Below are positions 7,362-16,278 of a stretch of 64,000 nucleotides of DNA, piece after piece (within the stretch, counting starts at the first letter, position 1; every line of letters begins with the position of its first letter). The notes beneath the pieces were generated by a model that did not search any database, had not been told where the DNA came from, and worked only from the letters and a program-made list of their open reading frames with translations. The DNA is from Anaerolineae bacterium (lineage in GTDB: Bacteria; Chloroflexota; Anaerolineae; 4572-78; J111), in assembly GCA_023382535.1 (NCBI GenBank), contig JAHDWA010000014.1, positions 124,001-188,000 on the forward strand. The letters run 5' to 3'. A program made the translations under genes and the position numbers.

Positions 7362-10300
7362 TTATCTCGGTTCGGCTACGATCTCGATAGAACCATCAAT
7401 CAAACCGGCTTCGGCTTCTTTGGCCGCAGCCACAGCTTCTTCCGGCAGCGTGTCGCCGTAGATCATGCGGATACCGCCGTTGGCGAAGGTGAGTTGGAGG
7501 ACTTTACCGCCCATTTCACCGGCCTGATGGCTGTTGATCATCTCAAGCAGGAGGTTCCGCCAGTCGTACAAGGCGGTAGCAACGACCACTTCAGGCGCAA
7601 CCGGGCTTTGGTCAGCCTGAATGCCAATCCAGGGGACATCCTTTTCCTTGGCTACGCCGATAGCGCCAATCACTTGCTGGGATGAGCCGGTCAATACATC
7701 GGCCCCAGCATTGACCTGTACGTTCGCCGCCTCAGCAGCCAGAGAGGTATCGCCAAAGGAACCAGTGAAGGACACATTGACCTGGACATCGGGATCAGTT
7801 GCCTTCACCCCGGCCAGGAAACCATCCACATGGAGCTTGGCGTCACCGGCGTCAACCGGACCGACCAAACCGATGATCTTGGCCTTGGTGATTTTTGCGG
7901 CCAAGACGCCTGACACATAGCCGCCCTCGTCGCCGCGCGGATCATAGGCAAAGACGTTGGTGATACCCTGGTCTGCGCCGGTGTTGGTGGTGGTGCCCCA
8001 GGCAAAACTGGTGTCAGGGAAGTCGGGGGCGATTTCAAACAGGGAAGTGCCGTACTGCGCGCCGTGGGCAATGATCAGGTTGTAGCCGTTGTCGGCGTAG
8101 TCGCGAATGGCGGCAGCAGCGTCGGTGACGTTGAACATATTCTCGGTGTAGGCAATCTCGACCACATCTTCGCCCCCGGCAGCTTCCTGGATCTGTTTCA
8201 ACGAGTCATACATGGACTGGCTCCAGGCATAGTCGCTGATAGTGCTGGGCATCACCAGGGCGATGCGGATAGGTTCGATATCTACGGACATGGCTTCCGG
8301 TTCGGCAGCAGCCGCGGCGGGAGCTTCAGCAGGGGCTTCGCTGGCGCCACCTTCAACCGCTCCTTGGCCCGGGGTCCAGATGGCCTGGGGCGGCCAATTG
8401 CCATCTACAATCTCGGCTTCGGTCAATTCGAAGACGGCGAGGGCTTCGCCGGTGGCGCAGTCGCCATTTTCATTACAGCCCAGGTTTCCGGTCAGACCCT
8501 GGAAGTCTTTGGTGGCATACATCGCGTCTCGCAGCGCCTGCCGCCCGATGCTGAGCGAACCATCTTCCTTCTGGACGGCTGCTTTCTCGATGGCTGCAAT
8601 CAGGATATTCGCTGCATCATAGGCGTGGGCGTGATAGCCGCTGATGGGAGCTTCGCCGTACTTTTCGGTGTACTTGGCGACGAAGTCATCGTAGGCTTGA
8701 CCATGAACGTAAGGGCCGGACAGGAACATACCGTTGGCACAGTCGCCGGCGGCTTCGGGCATGGTGTCGGACAACAAGCCATCAGCGCCCATCAGATAGG
8801 TGTCGGCCAGGTCCTGGACATCACATTTCTGAGCGGCGATGAAATCGCCTTCGGGTTCAAAGATGGGGAAGTAGATGATTTCGGGCTTGTCGGCCCCAAT
8901 CTTGGTCAGGACGCCTTTCATATCGGTGTCGCCGATGTTGACCGCTTCCTGGCTGGTGATGGTTCCACCCAGTTCGGTAAAGACCTCGGCAAAGACCCGC
9001 TGTAACGACTCGGCATAAGGGCTGCCATCGTGGATGGTGGCGGCAGTCTTTAAGCCCAACTCGTTGTAGGCGTACTCGGCGGCAATCCGGCCCTGGAACA
9101 GGTCGTTGTGAGCCGTGCGCAGATAACCCGGATAATGATCGGGATGGTTCGGATCGGTCAGGTCGGGGTTGGTGTTGGAAGCGGAGATCATGACCATGCC
9201 GGCATCGGCCAGGAGAGGCATAGCCGCGCGGGCTTCACTGGAACAGGTGGTGCCAATAACGCCGACGACGGTCGGGTCGGCAGCAATCTTGGTTCCGGCC
9301 GTCTGGCCGCCTTCGGCGCTGCACAGCGAGTCCTCGCCGGTCAGTTCAACCGGATGGCCGAGCACTTCGCCGCCCTTGTCGTCAATGGCCATTTCGACGC
9401 CGCGCACCTCATCGGTGCCCAGCGGAGCGGTCGCCCCGGAAACACTTTGGATCCAGGCCAGGTGGATCGGATCCCCCGCCGCAATATCCATACAGCCAAC
9501 AGTATCTTCACATGTAAAGCTGCCAGCCGGAATGGTCTGACCCGCAGCCGGAGCCGCTGCTGCCTGGGCAACGTCACCGCCCGGGGTCCAGATGGCCTGG
9601 GGCGGCCAATTGCCATCTACAATCTCGGCTTCGGTCAATTCGAAGACGGCGAGGGCTTCGCCGGTGGCGCAGTCGCCATTTTCATTACAGCCCAGGTTTC
9701 CGGTCAGACCCTGGAAGTCTTTGGTGGCATACATCGCGTCTCGCAGCGCCTGCCGCCCGATGCTGAGCGAACCATCTTCCTTCTGGACGGCTGCTTTCTC
9801 GATGGCTGCAATCAGGATATTCGCTGCATCATAGGCGTGGGCGTGATAGCCGCTGATGGGAGCTTCGCCGTACTTTTCGGTGTACTTGGCGACGAAGTCA
9901 TCGTAGGCTTGACCATGAACGTAAGGGCCGGACAGGAACATACCGTTGGCACAGTCGCCGGCGGCTTCGGGCATGGTGTCGGACAACAAGCCATCAGCGC
10001 CCATCAGATAGGTGTCGGCCAGGTCCTGGACATCACATTTCTGAGCGGCGATGAAATCGCCTTCGGGTTCAAAGATGGGGAAGTAGATGATTTCGGGCTT
10101 GTCGGCCCCAATCTTGGTCAGGACGCCTTTCATATCGGTGTCGCCGATGTTGACCGCTTCCTGGCTGGTGATGGTTCCACCCAGTTCGGTAAAGACCTCG
10201 GCAAAGACCCGCTGTAACGACTCGGCATAAGGGCTGCCATCGTGGATGGTGGCGGCAGTCTTTAAGCCCAACTCGTTGTAGGCGTACTCGGCGGCAATCC

Positions 10301-10955
10301 GGCCCTGGAACAGGTCGTTGTGAGCCGTGCGCAGATAACCCGGATAATGATCGGGATGGTTCGGATCGGTCAGGTCGGGGTTGGTGTTGGAAGCGGAGAT
10401 CATGACCATGCCGGCATCGGCCAGGAGAGGCATAGCCGCGCGGGCTTCACTGGAACAGGTGGTGCCAATAACGCCGACGACGGTCGGGTCGGCAGCAATC
10501 TTGGTTCCGGCCGTCTGGCCGCCTTCGGCGCTGCACAGCGAGTCCTCGCCGGTCAGTTCAACCGGATGGCCGAGCACTTCGCCGCCCTTGTCGTCAATGG
10601 CCATTTCGACGCCGCGCACCTCATCGGTGCCCAGCGGAGCGGTCGCCCCGGAAACACTTTGGATCCAGGCCAGGTGGATCGGATCCCCCGCCGCAATATC
10701 CACACAGCCGATAGCGTCGGTGCAGCCTTCGGCGGCTGGGGCTTCTGCTGCGGTCTCTTCGGTCGCGGCTGGGGCTTCTGCCGCGGTCTCTTCCGTTGCC
10801 GCCGGAGCTTGAGGCGGCGCGGCTTCAGCCGCTTTTTCTTCGGTAGCGGCGGGTTTTTCCTCGGCGGGAGCCGCAGGTTGACTACCCGTACAGGCCGCCA
10901 GGACTATACTTACGATTACTAGCATACCTAGCAACCAGAATATTCGTTTATTCAT
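7362..10955 (-). CDS. triple-domain ABC substrate-binding lipoprotein: LivK-like + LivK-like + BMP
   Basis: A 1197-residue exported lipoprotein about three times the usual length. The lipobox LAAC places the lipidated Cys at residue 22, followed by a linker with repeated ATEETAAEAP. Residues 86-459 and 490-863 are two identical copies of a type-I periplasmic binding domain of the branched-chain amino acid/amide group (LAWIQSVSGATAPLGTDEVR, IGTTCSSEARAAMPLLADAG). Residues 889-1197 are a BMP/PnrA domain (IRIALVMPSTISDYAWSQSM). Each LivK copy follows a C-x5-C motif (CTDAIGC, CEDTVGC). It lies between permeases and ATPase of a BMP importer and is presumably its receptor. How three binding sites would serve one transporter is unknown. 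GGAGAAG precedes the ATG. An assembly duplication must be excluded. Confidence 0.88.
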   Translation of the reverse strand: MNKRIFWLLGMLVIVSIVLAACTGSQPAAPAEEKPAATEEKAAEAAPPQAPAATEETAAEAPAATEETAAEAPAAEGCTDAIGCVDIAAGDPIHLAWIQSVSGATAPLGTDEVRGVEMAIDDKGGEVLGHPVELTGEDSLCSAEGGQTAGTKIAADPTVVGVIGTTCSSEARAAMPLLADAGMVMISASNTNPDLTDPNHPDHYPGYLRTAHNDLFQGRIAAEYAYNELGLKTAATIHDGSPYAESLQRVFAEVFTELGGTITSQEAVNIGDTDMKGVLTKIGADKPEIIYFPIFEPEGDFIAAQKCDVQDLADTYLMGADGLLSDTMPEAAGDCANGMFLSGPYVHGQAYDDFVAKYTEKYGEAPISGYHAHAYDAANILIAAIEKAAVQKEDGSLSIGRQALRDAMYATKDFQGLTGNLGCNENGDCATGEALAVFELTEAEIVDGNWPPQAIWTPGGDVAQAAAAPAAGQTIPAGSFTCEDTVGCMDIAAGDPIHLAWIQSVSGATAPLGTDEVRGVEMAIDDKGGEVLGHPVELTGEDSLCSAEGGQTAGTKIAADPTVVGVIGTTCSSEARAAMPLLADAGMVMISASNTNPDLTDPNHPDHYPGYLRTAHNDLFQGRIAAEYAYNELGLKTAATIHDGSPYAESLQRVFAEVFTELGGTITSQEAVNIGDTDMKGVLTKIGADKPEIIYFPIFEPEGDFIAAQKCDVQDLADTYLMGADGLLSDTMPEAAGDCANGMFLSGPYVHGQAYDDFVAKYTEKYGEAPISGYHAHAYDAANILIAAIEKAAVQKEDGSLSIGRQALRDAMYATKDFQGLTGNLGCNENGDCATGEALAVFELTEAEIVDGNWPPQAIWTPGQGAVEGGASEAPAEAPAAAAAEPEAMSVDIEPIRIALVMPSTISDYAWSQSMYDSLKQIQEAAGGEDVVEIAYTENMFNVTDAAAAIRDYADNGYNLIIAHGAQYGTSLFEIAPDFPDTSFAWGTTTNTGADQGITNVFAYDPRGDEGGYVSGVLAAKITKAKIIGLVGPVDAGDAKLHVDGFLAGVKATDPDVQVNVSFTGSFGDTSLAAEAANVQVNAGADVLTGSSQQVIGAIGVAKEKDVPWIGIQADQSPVAPEVVVATALYDWRNLLLEMINSHQAGEMGGKVLQLTFANGGIRMIYGDTLPEEAVAAAKEAEAGLIDGSIEIVAEPR
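8367..9490 (-). repeat. 1124-bp direct repeat, downstream-coding copy (LivK domain 2)
   Basis: Identical to 9579-10702 over every line I compared, at an offset of 1212 bases (404 codons, in frame). It encodes residues 490-863 of the lipoprotein. Outside the block the two copies still resemble each other for about 25 bases at the domain start (the C-x5-C motif) but differ in DNA, so the block edges are sharp. Confidence 0.93.
9579..10702 (-). repeat. 1124-bp direct repeat, upstream-coding copy (LivK domain 1)
   Basis: Partner of 8367-9490; encodes residues 86-459. The lack of any silent difference implies a very recent duplication, gene conversion, or an assembly artefact. Confidence 0.93.
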
Positions 10956-11248
10956 TTTTTCTTCTCCTGCATCAATTTGTACATAATGATTGGCTTATTT
11001 AGAAATAATGGGAGGCTCGATAGAAGTTTCAAAAAGTTGGTCAGGGCGCACGAAGGTGAAGCCATCGTGCTGAGCAAAGCCCAAAGAATCATGTTAGCAA
11101 CCTCAGAGCATTTCCCCACAGGGCGCTTCGTTACGACATCCTTTGCTTGCCCACTCTGCAGCGACGAGCTACACGGAGTGCATTATCTCCCTGGAAGATA
11201 CAGAGCCTGACTCAAAAATTTATGATTGCTGGCTAATACCTCCTTTCT
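10956..11248. other. 293-base leader/intergenic region, no gene recognised
   Basis: Lies between the permease stop at 11249 and the giant lipoprotein start. I looked for a purine riboswitch core on the minus strand and found none. No strong hairpin or convincing small gene was seen. Confidence 0.4.
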
Positions 11249-12199
11249 TCAATTCTGCCCCCGTTCAAAAGCTTTGGTTAAGGCAGCGGGTTGGAGGGCG
11301 CGCCGGAAAGGAAAAGCCAGGGCTATAATGGTCAACAGGTAAGGCAGCATCACCGCCACGTCGGAGGGGAGGTTGAGACCAAGAACCTGAACCCACAGTT
11401 GCAGCGCATTTACCAGGCTGAAAAGCAGCGCTCCACCCAAAACGCCAAAAGGCGTCCAACTGCCAAAGTAAACCAGGGCCACGGCGATAAAACCCTGGCC
11501 GTTGGTCATACCTTCCTGAAAGATGTTAAGGAGAGAGATGGACAGCGAAGCCCCGGCCACACCGGCCAGCAGCCCGCCCAGGGTGACGGTAAAGTAACGC
11601 ACCCGGGCCACGCTCACCCCCAACGAATCGGCGGCCTGCGGATTTTGGCCCACCGCTCGGATCTTGAGGCCGAGGGTGGTTTTGTTGAGCACCCACCAGG
11701 CCAGGGGCACCAGGGCAAAAGCGCCGTAGACCATGACGCTGTGCCGGAAGAAGATTTCGCCGATTACCGGGATTTGACTGAGACAAAAAGTGTCCGTAAG
11801 GCAAAAATTCAACTCGCCAAAGCCGTCCACCCCTTCTACTGTGCCCAGGGTAGTTTTGAAGAGCAGGCTGGAAATACCCAGGCCAAACATAAACAGGCCA
11901 ATGCCGCTGATGCCCTGCTCGGCTTTGAGGGTGACGCTGATAAAGGCCATCGCCAGGCCCAAAAGGGCGCCCACGGCTGCCGCCGCCAGCAGTCCCAGCA
12001 ACGGGCTGCCGGTCTGGAACAGTACATAAAAACCGCTGTAAGCGCCCATGAGCATAATCCCTTCCACACCCAGATTAAGGACACCAGAGCGCTGGGCAAA
12101 CATCTCTCCAATCGCTGCGTAGAGGTAGGGAGTCGCCAACCGCAGCCCGGAGTGGGCAATCCCGACGATGATAGCCAGAACGGTTAAATTTTCATTCAT
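11249..12199 (-). CDS. BMP-type ABC importer permease (NupQ/YufQ-like)
   Basis: A 316-residue integral membrane permease of the branched-chain/BPD_transp_2 type. Many hydrophobic segments are evident, for example LLGLLAAAAVGALLGLAMAF and VMVYGAFALVPLAWWVL, and the family core GLKIRAVGQNPQAADSLGVSVARVRY, the cytoplasmic loop that contacts the ATPase, is present. An N-terminal YAAIGEMFAQRSGVLNLGVEG matches this permease group. It overlaps the upstream permease by four bases and precedes the triple-domain receptor. Together with 12196-13413, 7362-10955 and 5703-7271 it forms one complete importer. Confidence 0.95.
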   Translation of the reverse strand: MNENLTVLAIIVGIAHSGLRLATPYLYAAIGEMFAQRSGVLNLGVEGIMLMGAYSGFYVLFQTGSPLLGLLAAAAVGALLGLAMAFISVTLKAEQGISGIGLFMFGLGISSLLFKTTLGTVEGVDGFGELNFCLTDTFCLSQIPVIGEIFFRHSVMVYGAFALVPLAWWVLNKTTLGLKIRAVGQNPQAADSLGVSVARVRYFTVTLGGLLAGVAGASLSISLLNIFQEGMTNGQGFIAVALVYFGSWTPFGVLGGALLFSLVNALQLWVQVLGLNLPSDVAVMLPYLLTIIALAFPFRRALQPAALTKAFERGQN

Positions 12200-13413
12200 A
12201 AGGAGCTCTCCAAGCCGGGCTTGCCTGACACTTTAGGGGTGGGTGTTTCTTCAGGGGGCAGAGCAACCTGGCGGCTGGCCAGCCGCCGGGACCAAATCTC
12301 ACTGCTGACCACAAAAAGGACAACGACGCCCAGCAGGGCGGTTACGAGCACCTGGGGGACCTGTACCGCCCGCTGCATCTTGTCGCCGCCAACCAGCAGG
12401 CCGCCAAACAAGATAGACGAGGGAATTGCGCCAAGAGGATGCAGTTTGCCAAACAACGCTGCGACAATCCCGGAGAAACCGTAACCCGCCGACACCGCCG
12501 CCGGTTCGAACATGCGGTGGTGCAGCCCCAGGATTTCGATGGCCCCGGCCAGCCCGGCAAACGCCCCGCTCAACCCCAGCGATAACACCACATAGCGCGG
12601 CACATTGATCCCGGCATACCGTGAAGCATTGGGATTCAGTCCGACGGCGCGGATGCGATAGCCAATGGTCGTCCGCCACAGAAAAATGTAGACGAGAATG
12701 GCCATAATAATCGCCAGAATCAGCCCCAGATGCAGCCGCGTCGGCTCGACCAGCAGGCCGTAGAGTTCGGCGCGAATTCCGGTCAGGCCCAAATCCTTGG
12801 CTGAGTCGGTAAAACCCAGCCAGGCAGCGATGTCGGTAAAGCGGGGTAAATCGGTGGCCCTGGGCAGGCGGGCCGAGTGAGGAATGTTGGTTCCGGCTTC
12901 CAATTCCGCCGGGTCCATCATCACGCCGCGCAGGAGGTAATAGCCCACCTGGATGGCGATCTGGTTCATCATAATCGTGCTGAGGATCTCGTTAACGCCC
13001 AGCCGGGCTTTCAAGTAACCGGGAATGGCCGCCCAAATTGCCCCCATCAAACTGCCTGCTAGCACGCAGATGACGATAACCAGAAAGCCGGGCAGCGTTT
13101 CGCCTAACTGCAAAGCCAAAAAAGTGGTCAGCAGCGCCCCAACAATTAATTGTCCTTCCGCGCCAATGTTGATGACGTTGGCCCGGAAGGCAATAACAAT
13201 ACCAAGCCCGACTAACAGCAGTGGGGTTGCCTTGACCAGCGTATCGGCCAGCCCATTCTTGCTGGTGAATCCGCCGCTGAGCAAGACTTTATAGGCTTCC
13301 AGGGGATTAGTATCAAGTAGAAGTAAGATAACCGCCCCAACCAGTAGCGCACTGACTACGGCCAGGAGCGGCAGGAAGGCATTGAACAATCGCACCCACT
13401 GCAAATTTTTCAC
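12196..13413 (-). CDS. BMP-type ABC importer permease (NupP/YufP-like)
   Basis: A 405-residue membrane permease, longer than its partner as is usual for NupP-type subunits. Hydrophobic segments begin at about residue 15 (LLAVVSALLVGAVILLLL). The segments FRANVINIGAEGQLIVGALL and GYRIRAVGLNPNASRYAGIN are the conserved membrane motif and the ATPase-coupling loop. The start is GTG at 13411-13413, with GAGGTGAT just upstream. It overlaps the second permease by four bases, so the two are translationally coupled. The C-terminal tail is Pro/Glu-rich and cytoplasmic. Confidence 0.95.
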   Translation of the reverse strand: MKNLQWVRLFNAFLPLLAVVSALLVGAVILLLLDTNPLEAYKVLLSGGFTSKNGLADTLVKATPLLLVGLGIVIAFRANVINIGAEGQLIVGALLTTFLALQLGETLPGFLVIVICVLAGSLMGAIWAAIPGYLKARLGVNEILSTIMMNQIAIQVGYYLLRGVMMDPAELEAGTNIPHSARLPRATDLPRFTDIAAWLGFTDSAKDLGLTGIRAELYGLLVEPTRLHLGLILAIIMAILVYIFLWRTTIGYRIRAVGLNPNASRYAGINVPRYVVLSLGLSGAFAGLAGAIEILGLHHRMFEPAAVSAGYGFSGIVAALFGKLHPLGAIPSSILFGGLLVGGDKMQRAVQVPQVLVTALLGVVVLFVVSSEIWSRRLASRQVALPPEETPTPKVSGKPGLESSL

Positions 13414-13498
13414 GCATCACCTCGCGGTAACTGTGGCGACTTTACTACCCCCCTTAATAAATTGCTATAGACTACACCCAATTGACCAGATGCGCAAG

Positions 13499-16255
13499 CT
13501 ATCCAAAATTCTGTACTAACTGGGCCTTGAGCCACTTCTTGTCCGCCGGCAAGTTGTAGCAGCGCACGCCGGTGGCGTTATAAATGGCATTAATGATAGC
13601 CGGAGCGGTCGGAATCGAGGCCAATTCGCCCACACCTTTGGCCCCGTACGGCCCATCCTTGGTCTCTTCCTCGACAAAGAAGGTGATGACCTCCGGGGTC
13701 TGGTCAATGGTTGGCAGGTGGCACTTGTGCAGCGAGTCGGTCTGGACATAGCCATCTTTCATGACGAAGTTCTCCTGCAAGGCCATGCCGAGGCCCATCG
13801 AAATGCTGCCCTCGACCTGCCCCAGGAGGGCCAGCGGGTTCATCACCCGGCCCACATCGCAGGCGGCGATGACCTTAAGTACTTTGGTTTCGCCCGTTTT
13901 GACATCCACTTCCACCAGCGCCGCCTGCGCCCCAAAGCCAAAGGCAAAGTGGTGGTACTGCTCGCAGTAAGGGGCCACATATTGGTACATGACTTTCGGC
14001 TGGCGGCCCTCGCGCCGGGCCTGCTTGACCACCTCGCTCAGAGAAACATGGTGGCCGTTGCTGCTGACAAAGCCATCGGCAAAAACCAGCTCCTCCGGCG
14101 GCGCGTCGAGCAGCTCGGCGGCTGTCTGGCTGAGCAGCGCGCGCACTTCCTTGCTGGCGTAGCGGGCGGCGTTGCCGGTAACGTAGGTCTGGCGGGAGGC
14201 GGTGGTGGCCATGCCGTCAGGGGTCAGGTCGGTATCGGACAGCAGGACATCCACCTGCTCGTAGGGGACACCTAACTCCTCGGTCACAATTTGGGCCAGC
14301 ACCGTCGGCAGCCCCTGCCCAATCTCGGCGGCCCCGGCCCGGACAATCGCCCGGCCGCTGGCAAAGACCTCTACCTCGGCCCCGGCGGCATCGTACGCGC
14401 CGCTGCCAAACCCGGTGTTCTTGTAGGCGCAGGCGATGCCCCAGGCCCGTCGTTTGTCGCCTTCCGTGGCTACAAAGGAATGTTTTTCCATTTCGGCGGC
14501 GACGGCTTCCAAACAGTGAGGCAGGCCGCAGCTTTCGGTCATCACCTGGCCGGCCAGCGTTTTCTTGCCGTAGCTCAAAATATTCTTGCGCCGGAGTTCC
14601 AGCGGCGACATGCCCAGCGCCTCGGCCACCACGTCCATTTGGACTTCCATGGCAAAGCCGCTCTGGGTCACACCAAAGCCGCGGAACGCGCCCGACGGCA
14701 CGTTGTTGGTGTACATGGCATAGGTGTCAACCTTGACGTTGGAGACTTCATTCGGTCCGGCGGCATGCGTCGTGGCCCGCAGCATAACGTGGTTGCTCAG
14801 GCTGGCATAAGCCCCGCCGTCGCCATAAATTTCGACCTCGTGGGCGGTCAATGTGCCGTCCTTTTTGGCCCCGGTTTTCATCTTGATAATCGTGGCGTGG
14901 CGCTTGGGGTGGACCAGCAGCGACTCCTTGCGGCTGAAAACCATTTTGACCGGCCGCCGCGTCGCCCAGGCCGCCAAGGCCACATGAATCTGCACCGACA
15001 CGTCCTCTTTGCCGCCAAAACCGCCGCCGATGAGGCAGTTGATGACCCGCACTTTCTCTTCCGGCAGGTTCAGCGTGGCCGCAATCTGGCTGCGGTCGCT
15101 GAAGGGGATTTGCCCGCCGCAGTAGACGGTAATGCGCCCGTTGGCTTCGGGCACGGCCAGTCCTGCCTCCGGTTCGATGAAGGCATGCTCGACGGTCTGG
15201 GTAGAGTATTCCCGCTCGACGATGACATCGGCCTCGGCAAACCCTTTGGCTAAATCGCCGTTTTCCAGGTGAAAGTGAGCCAGGAAGTTGCCGTGCGCGC
15301 CGGGGGCGTGCCCCTCAACATGCGAAAGATCGTGTAGAATGGCCGCGTCGGGTTGGGCCGCTTCTTTCGGGCCGGGAACAACCGGCAGCGGCTCGTACTC
15401 GACCTCAATTACTTTCAAGGCGGCTTCAGCCGCCTCTTCACTTTCGGCCACCACCAGGGCAATTGCATCACCGACGTAGCGCACCTTATCATAGCACAGC
15501 ACCGGCCAGTCAATTTCATGCACGCCGCAATCTTTCCGGCCCGGAATATCGTCCGCGGTCAGCACGGTCACGACGCCGGGCATGGCTTTAGCCTGGCTGA
15601 CATCCACTTTGAGCAGCCGGGCGTGAGGGTACTTGCTCCGCAGCGCCTTGGCGTGCAGCATGCCTTCGACGTACAAATCGTCGGCGTAGATGCCCCGTCC
15701 GGTCACTTTATCCACCGCATCGGGCCGGGGGAGGGGCCGGCTGATGGCTTTCAACGGCGCTTTGACTGCTGGCAGGGGCGGCACGGCCTGCCCGGCGGCC
15801 TGCTGGATCGCCCGGATAATGGCGTTGTGGCCGGTGCAGCGGCAGATATTAAACTGGTGGCCGTCATAGATTTCTTCGAGGGTGGGATGGGGGTTTTTCT
15901 CCAGCAGGGCCACGGTTGACATGATAAAGCCGGGCGTGCAGAAGCCGCATTGGGTCGCGCCCTGCTCGATGTAGGTCTGTTGGACGGGATGTAAGCCCCC
16001 ATCAGGGCCGTGCAGCCCTTCAATGGTGGTGATGGTGGCGCCCTCGGCTCGTTTCATCGGCACCAGGCAGGAGCGCACCGCCTCGCCATCCTGAATGACC
16101 ATGCAACTGCCGCAGTGGCCGGTTCCGCAGCCATCTTTGACCCCGGTCAGGCGCAACTGGTCGCGCAGCACGTCCATTAAAAAGGTTTTAGGGGTGGCTG
16201 TCACCTGGCGCTGCACCCCGTTGACGGTCAACGTGTAAGTTTGTTTCTCGGACAT
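13499..16255 (-). CDS. FAD-less xanthine-oxidase-family molybdenum hydroxylase (2Fe-2S + Mo domains fused)
   Basis: A 918-residue single-chain enzyme. Residues 1-160 hold two 2Fe-2S clusters: a plant-type one with Cys43, 48, 51 and 63 and a helical one with Cys103, 106, 138 and 140. The remainder is the molybdopterin part, with GGGFGGKED, GAFRGFGVTQSGFAME and GAKGVGE, where Glu877 is the expected catalytic base. Length and cysteine spacing resemble Desulfovibrio aldehyde oxidoreductase (907 residues), which also lacks FAD, rather than three-domain xanthine dehydrogenase. Arg in AFRGFG is compatible with purine substrates. I chose the ATG at 16253-16255 because GAGGAGG lies six bases upstream; the longer TTG frame starts inside a hairpin. 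No Mo-cofactor maturation factor lies nearby. Confidence 0.92.
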   Translation of the reverse strand: MSEKQTYTLTVNGVQRQVTATPKTFLMDVLRDQLRLTGVKDGCGTGHCGSCMVIQDGEAVRSCLVPMKRAEGATITTIEGLHGPDGGLHPVQQTYIEQGATQCGFCTPGFIMSTVALLEKNPHPTLEEIYDGHQFNICRCTGHNAIIRAIQQAAGQAVPPLPAVKAPLKAISRPLPRPDAVDKVTGRGIYADDLYVEGMLHAKALRSKYPHARLLKVDVSQAKAMPGVVTVLTADDIPGRKDCGVHEIDWPVLCYDKVRYVGDAIALVVAESEEAAEAALKVIEVEYEPLPVVPGPKEAAQPDAAILHDLSHVEGHAPGAHGNFLAHFHLENGDLAKGFAEADVIVEREYSTQTVEHAFIEPEAGLAVPEANGRITVYCGGQIPFSDRSQIAATLNLPEEKVRVINCLIGGGFGGKEDVSVQIHVALAAWATRRPVKMVFSRKESLLVHPKRHATIIKMKTGAKKDGTLTAHEVEIYGDGGAYASLSNHVMLRATTHAAGPNEVSNVKVDTYAMYTNNVPSGAFRGFGVTQSGFAMEVQMDVVAEALGMSPLELRRKNILSYGKKTLAGQVMTESCGLPHCLEAVAAEMEKHSFVATEGDKRRAWGIACAYKNTGFGSGAYDAAGAEVEVFASGRAIVRAGAAEIGQGLPTVLAQIVTEELGVPYEQVDVLLSDTDLTPDGMATTASRQTYVTGNAARYASKEVRALLSQTAAELLDAPPEELVFADGFVSSNGHHVSLSEVVKQARREGRQPKVMYQYVAPYCEQYHHFAFGFGAQAALVEVDVKTGETKVLKVIAACDVGRVMNPLALLGQVEGSISMGLGMALQENFVMKDGYVQTDSLHKCHLPTIDQTPEVITFFVEEETKDGPYGAKGVGELASIPTAPAIINAIYNATGVRCYNLPADKKWLKAQLVQNFG

Positions 16256-16278
16256 TTTTGCCTCCTCTACGAAAGCTA

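Noticed and set aside
9108..10217. Long plus-strand open frame of 369 codons inside the lipoprotein gene
   Set aside because: It is the mirror of the GC-rich minus-strand gene, is repeated with the direct repeat, and has no family-like motif or ribosome-binding site.
10956..11248. Possible purine riboswitch upstream of the receptor gene
   Set aside because: The conserved purine-aptamer core and its three-stem layout could not be found on the minus strand, here or before the hydroxylase gene.
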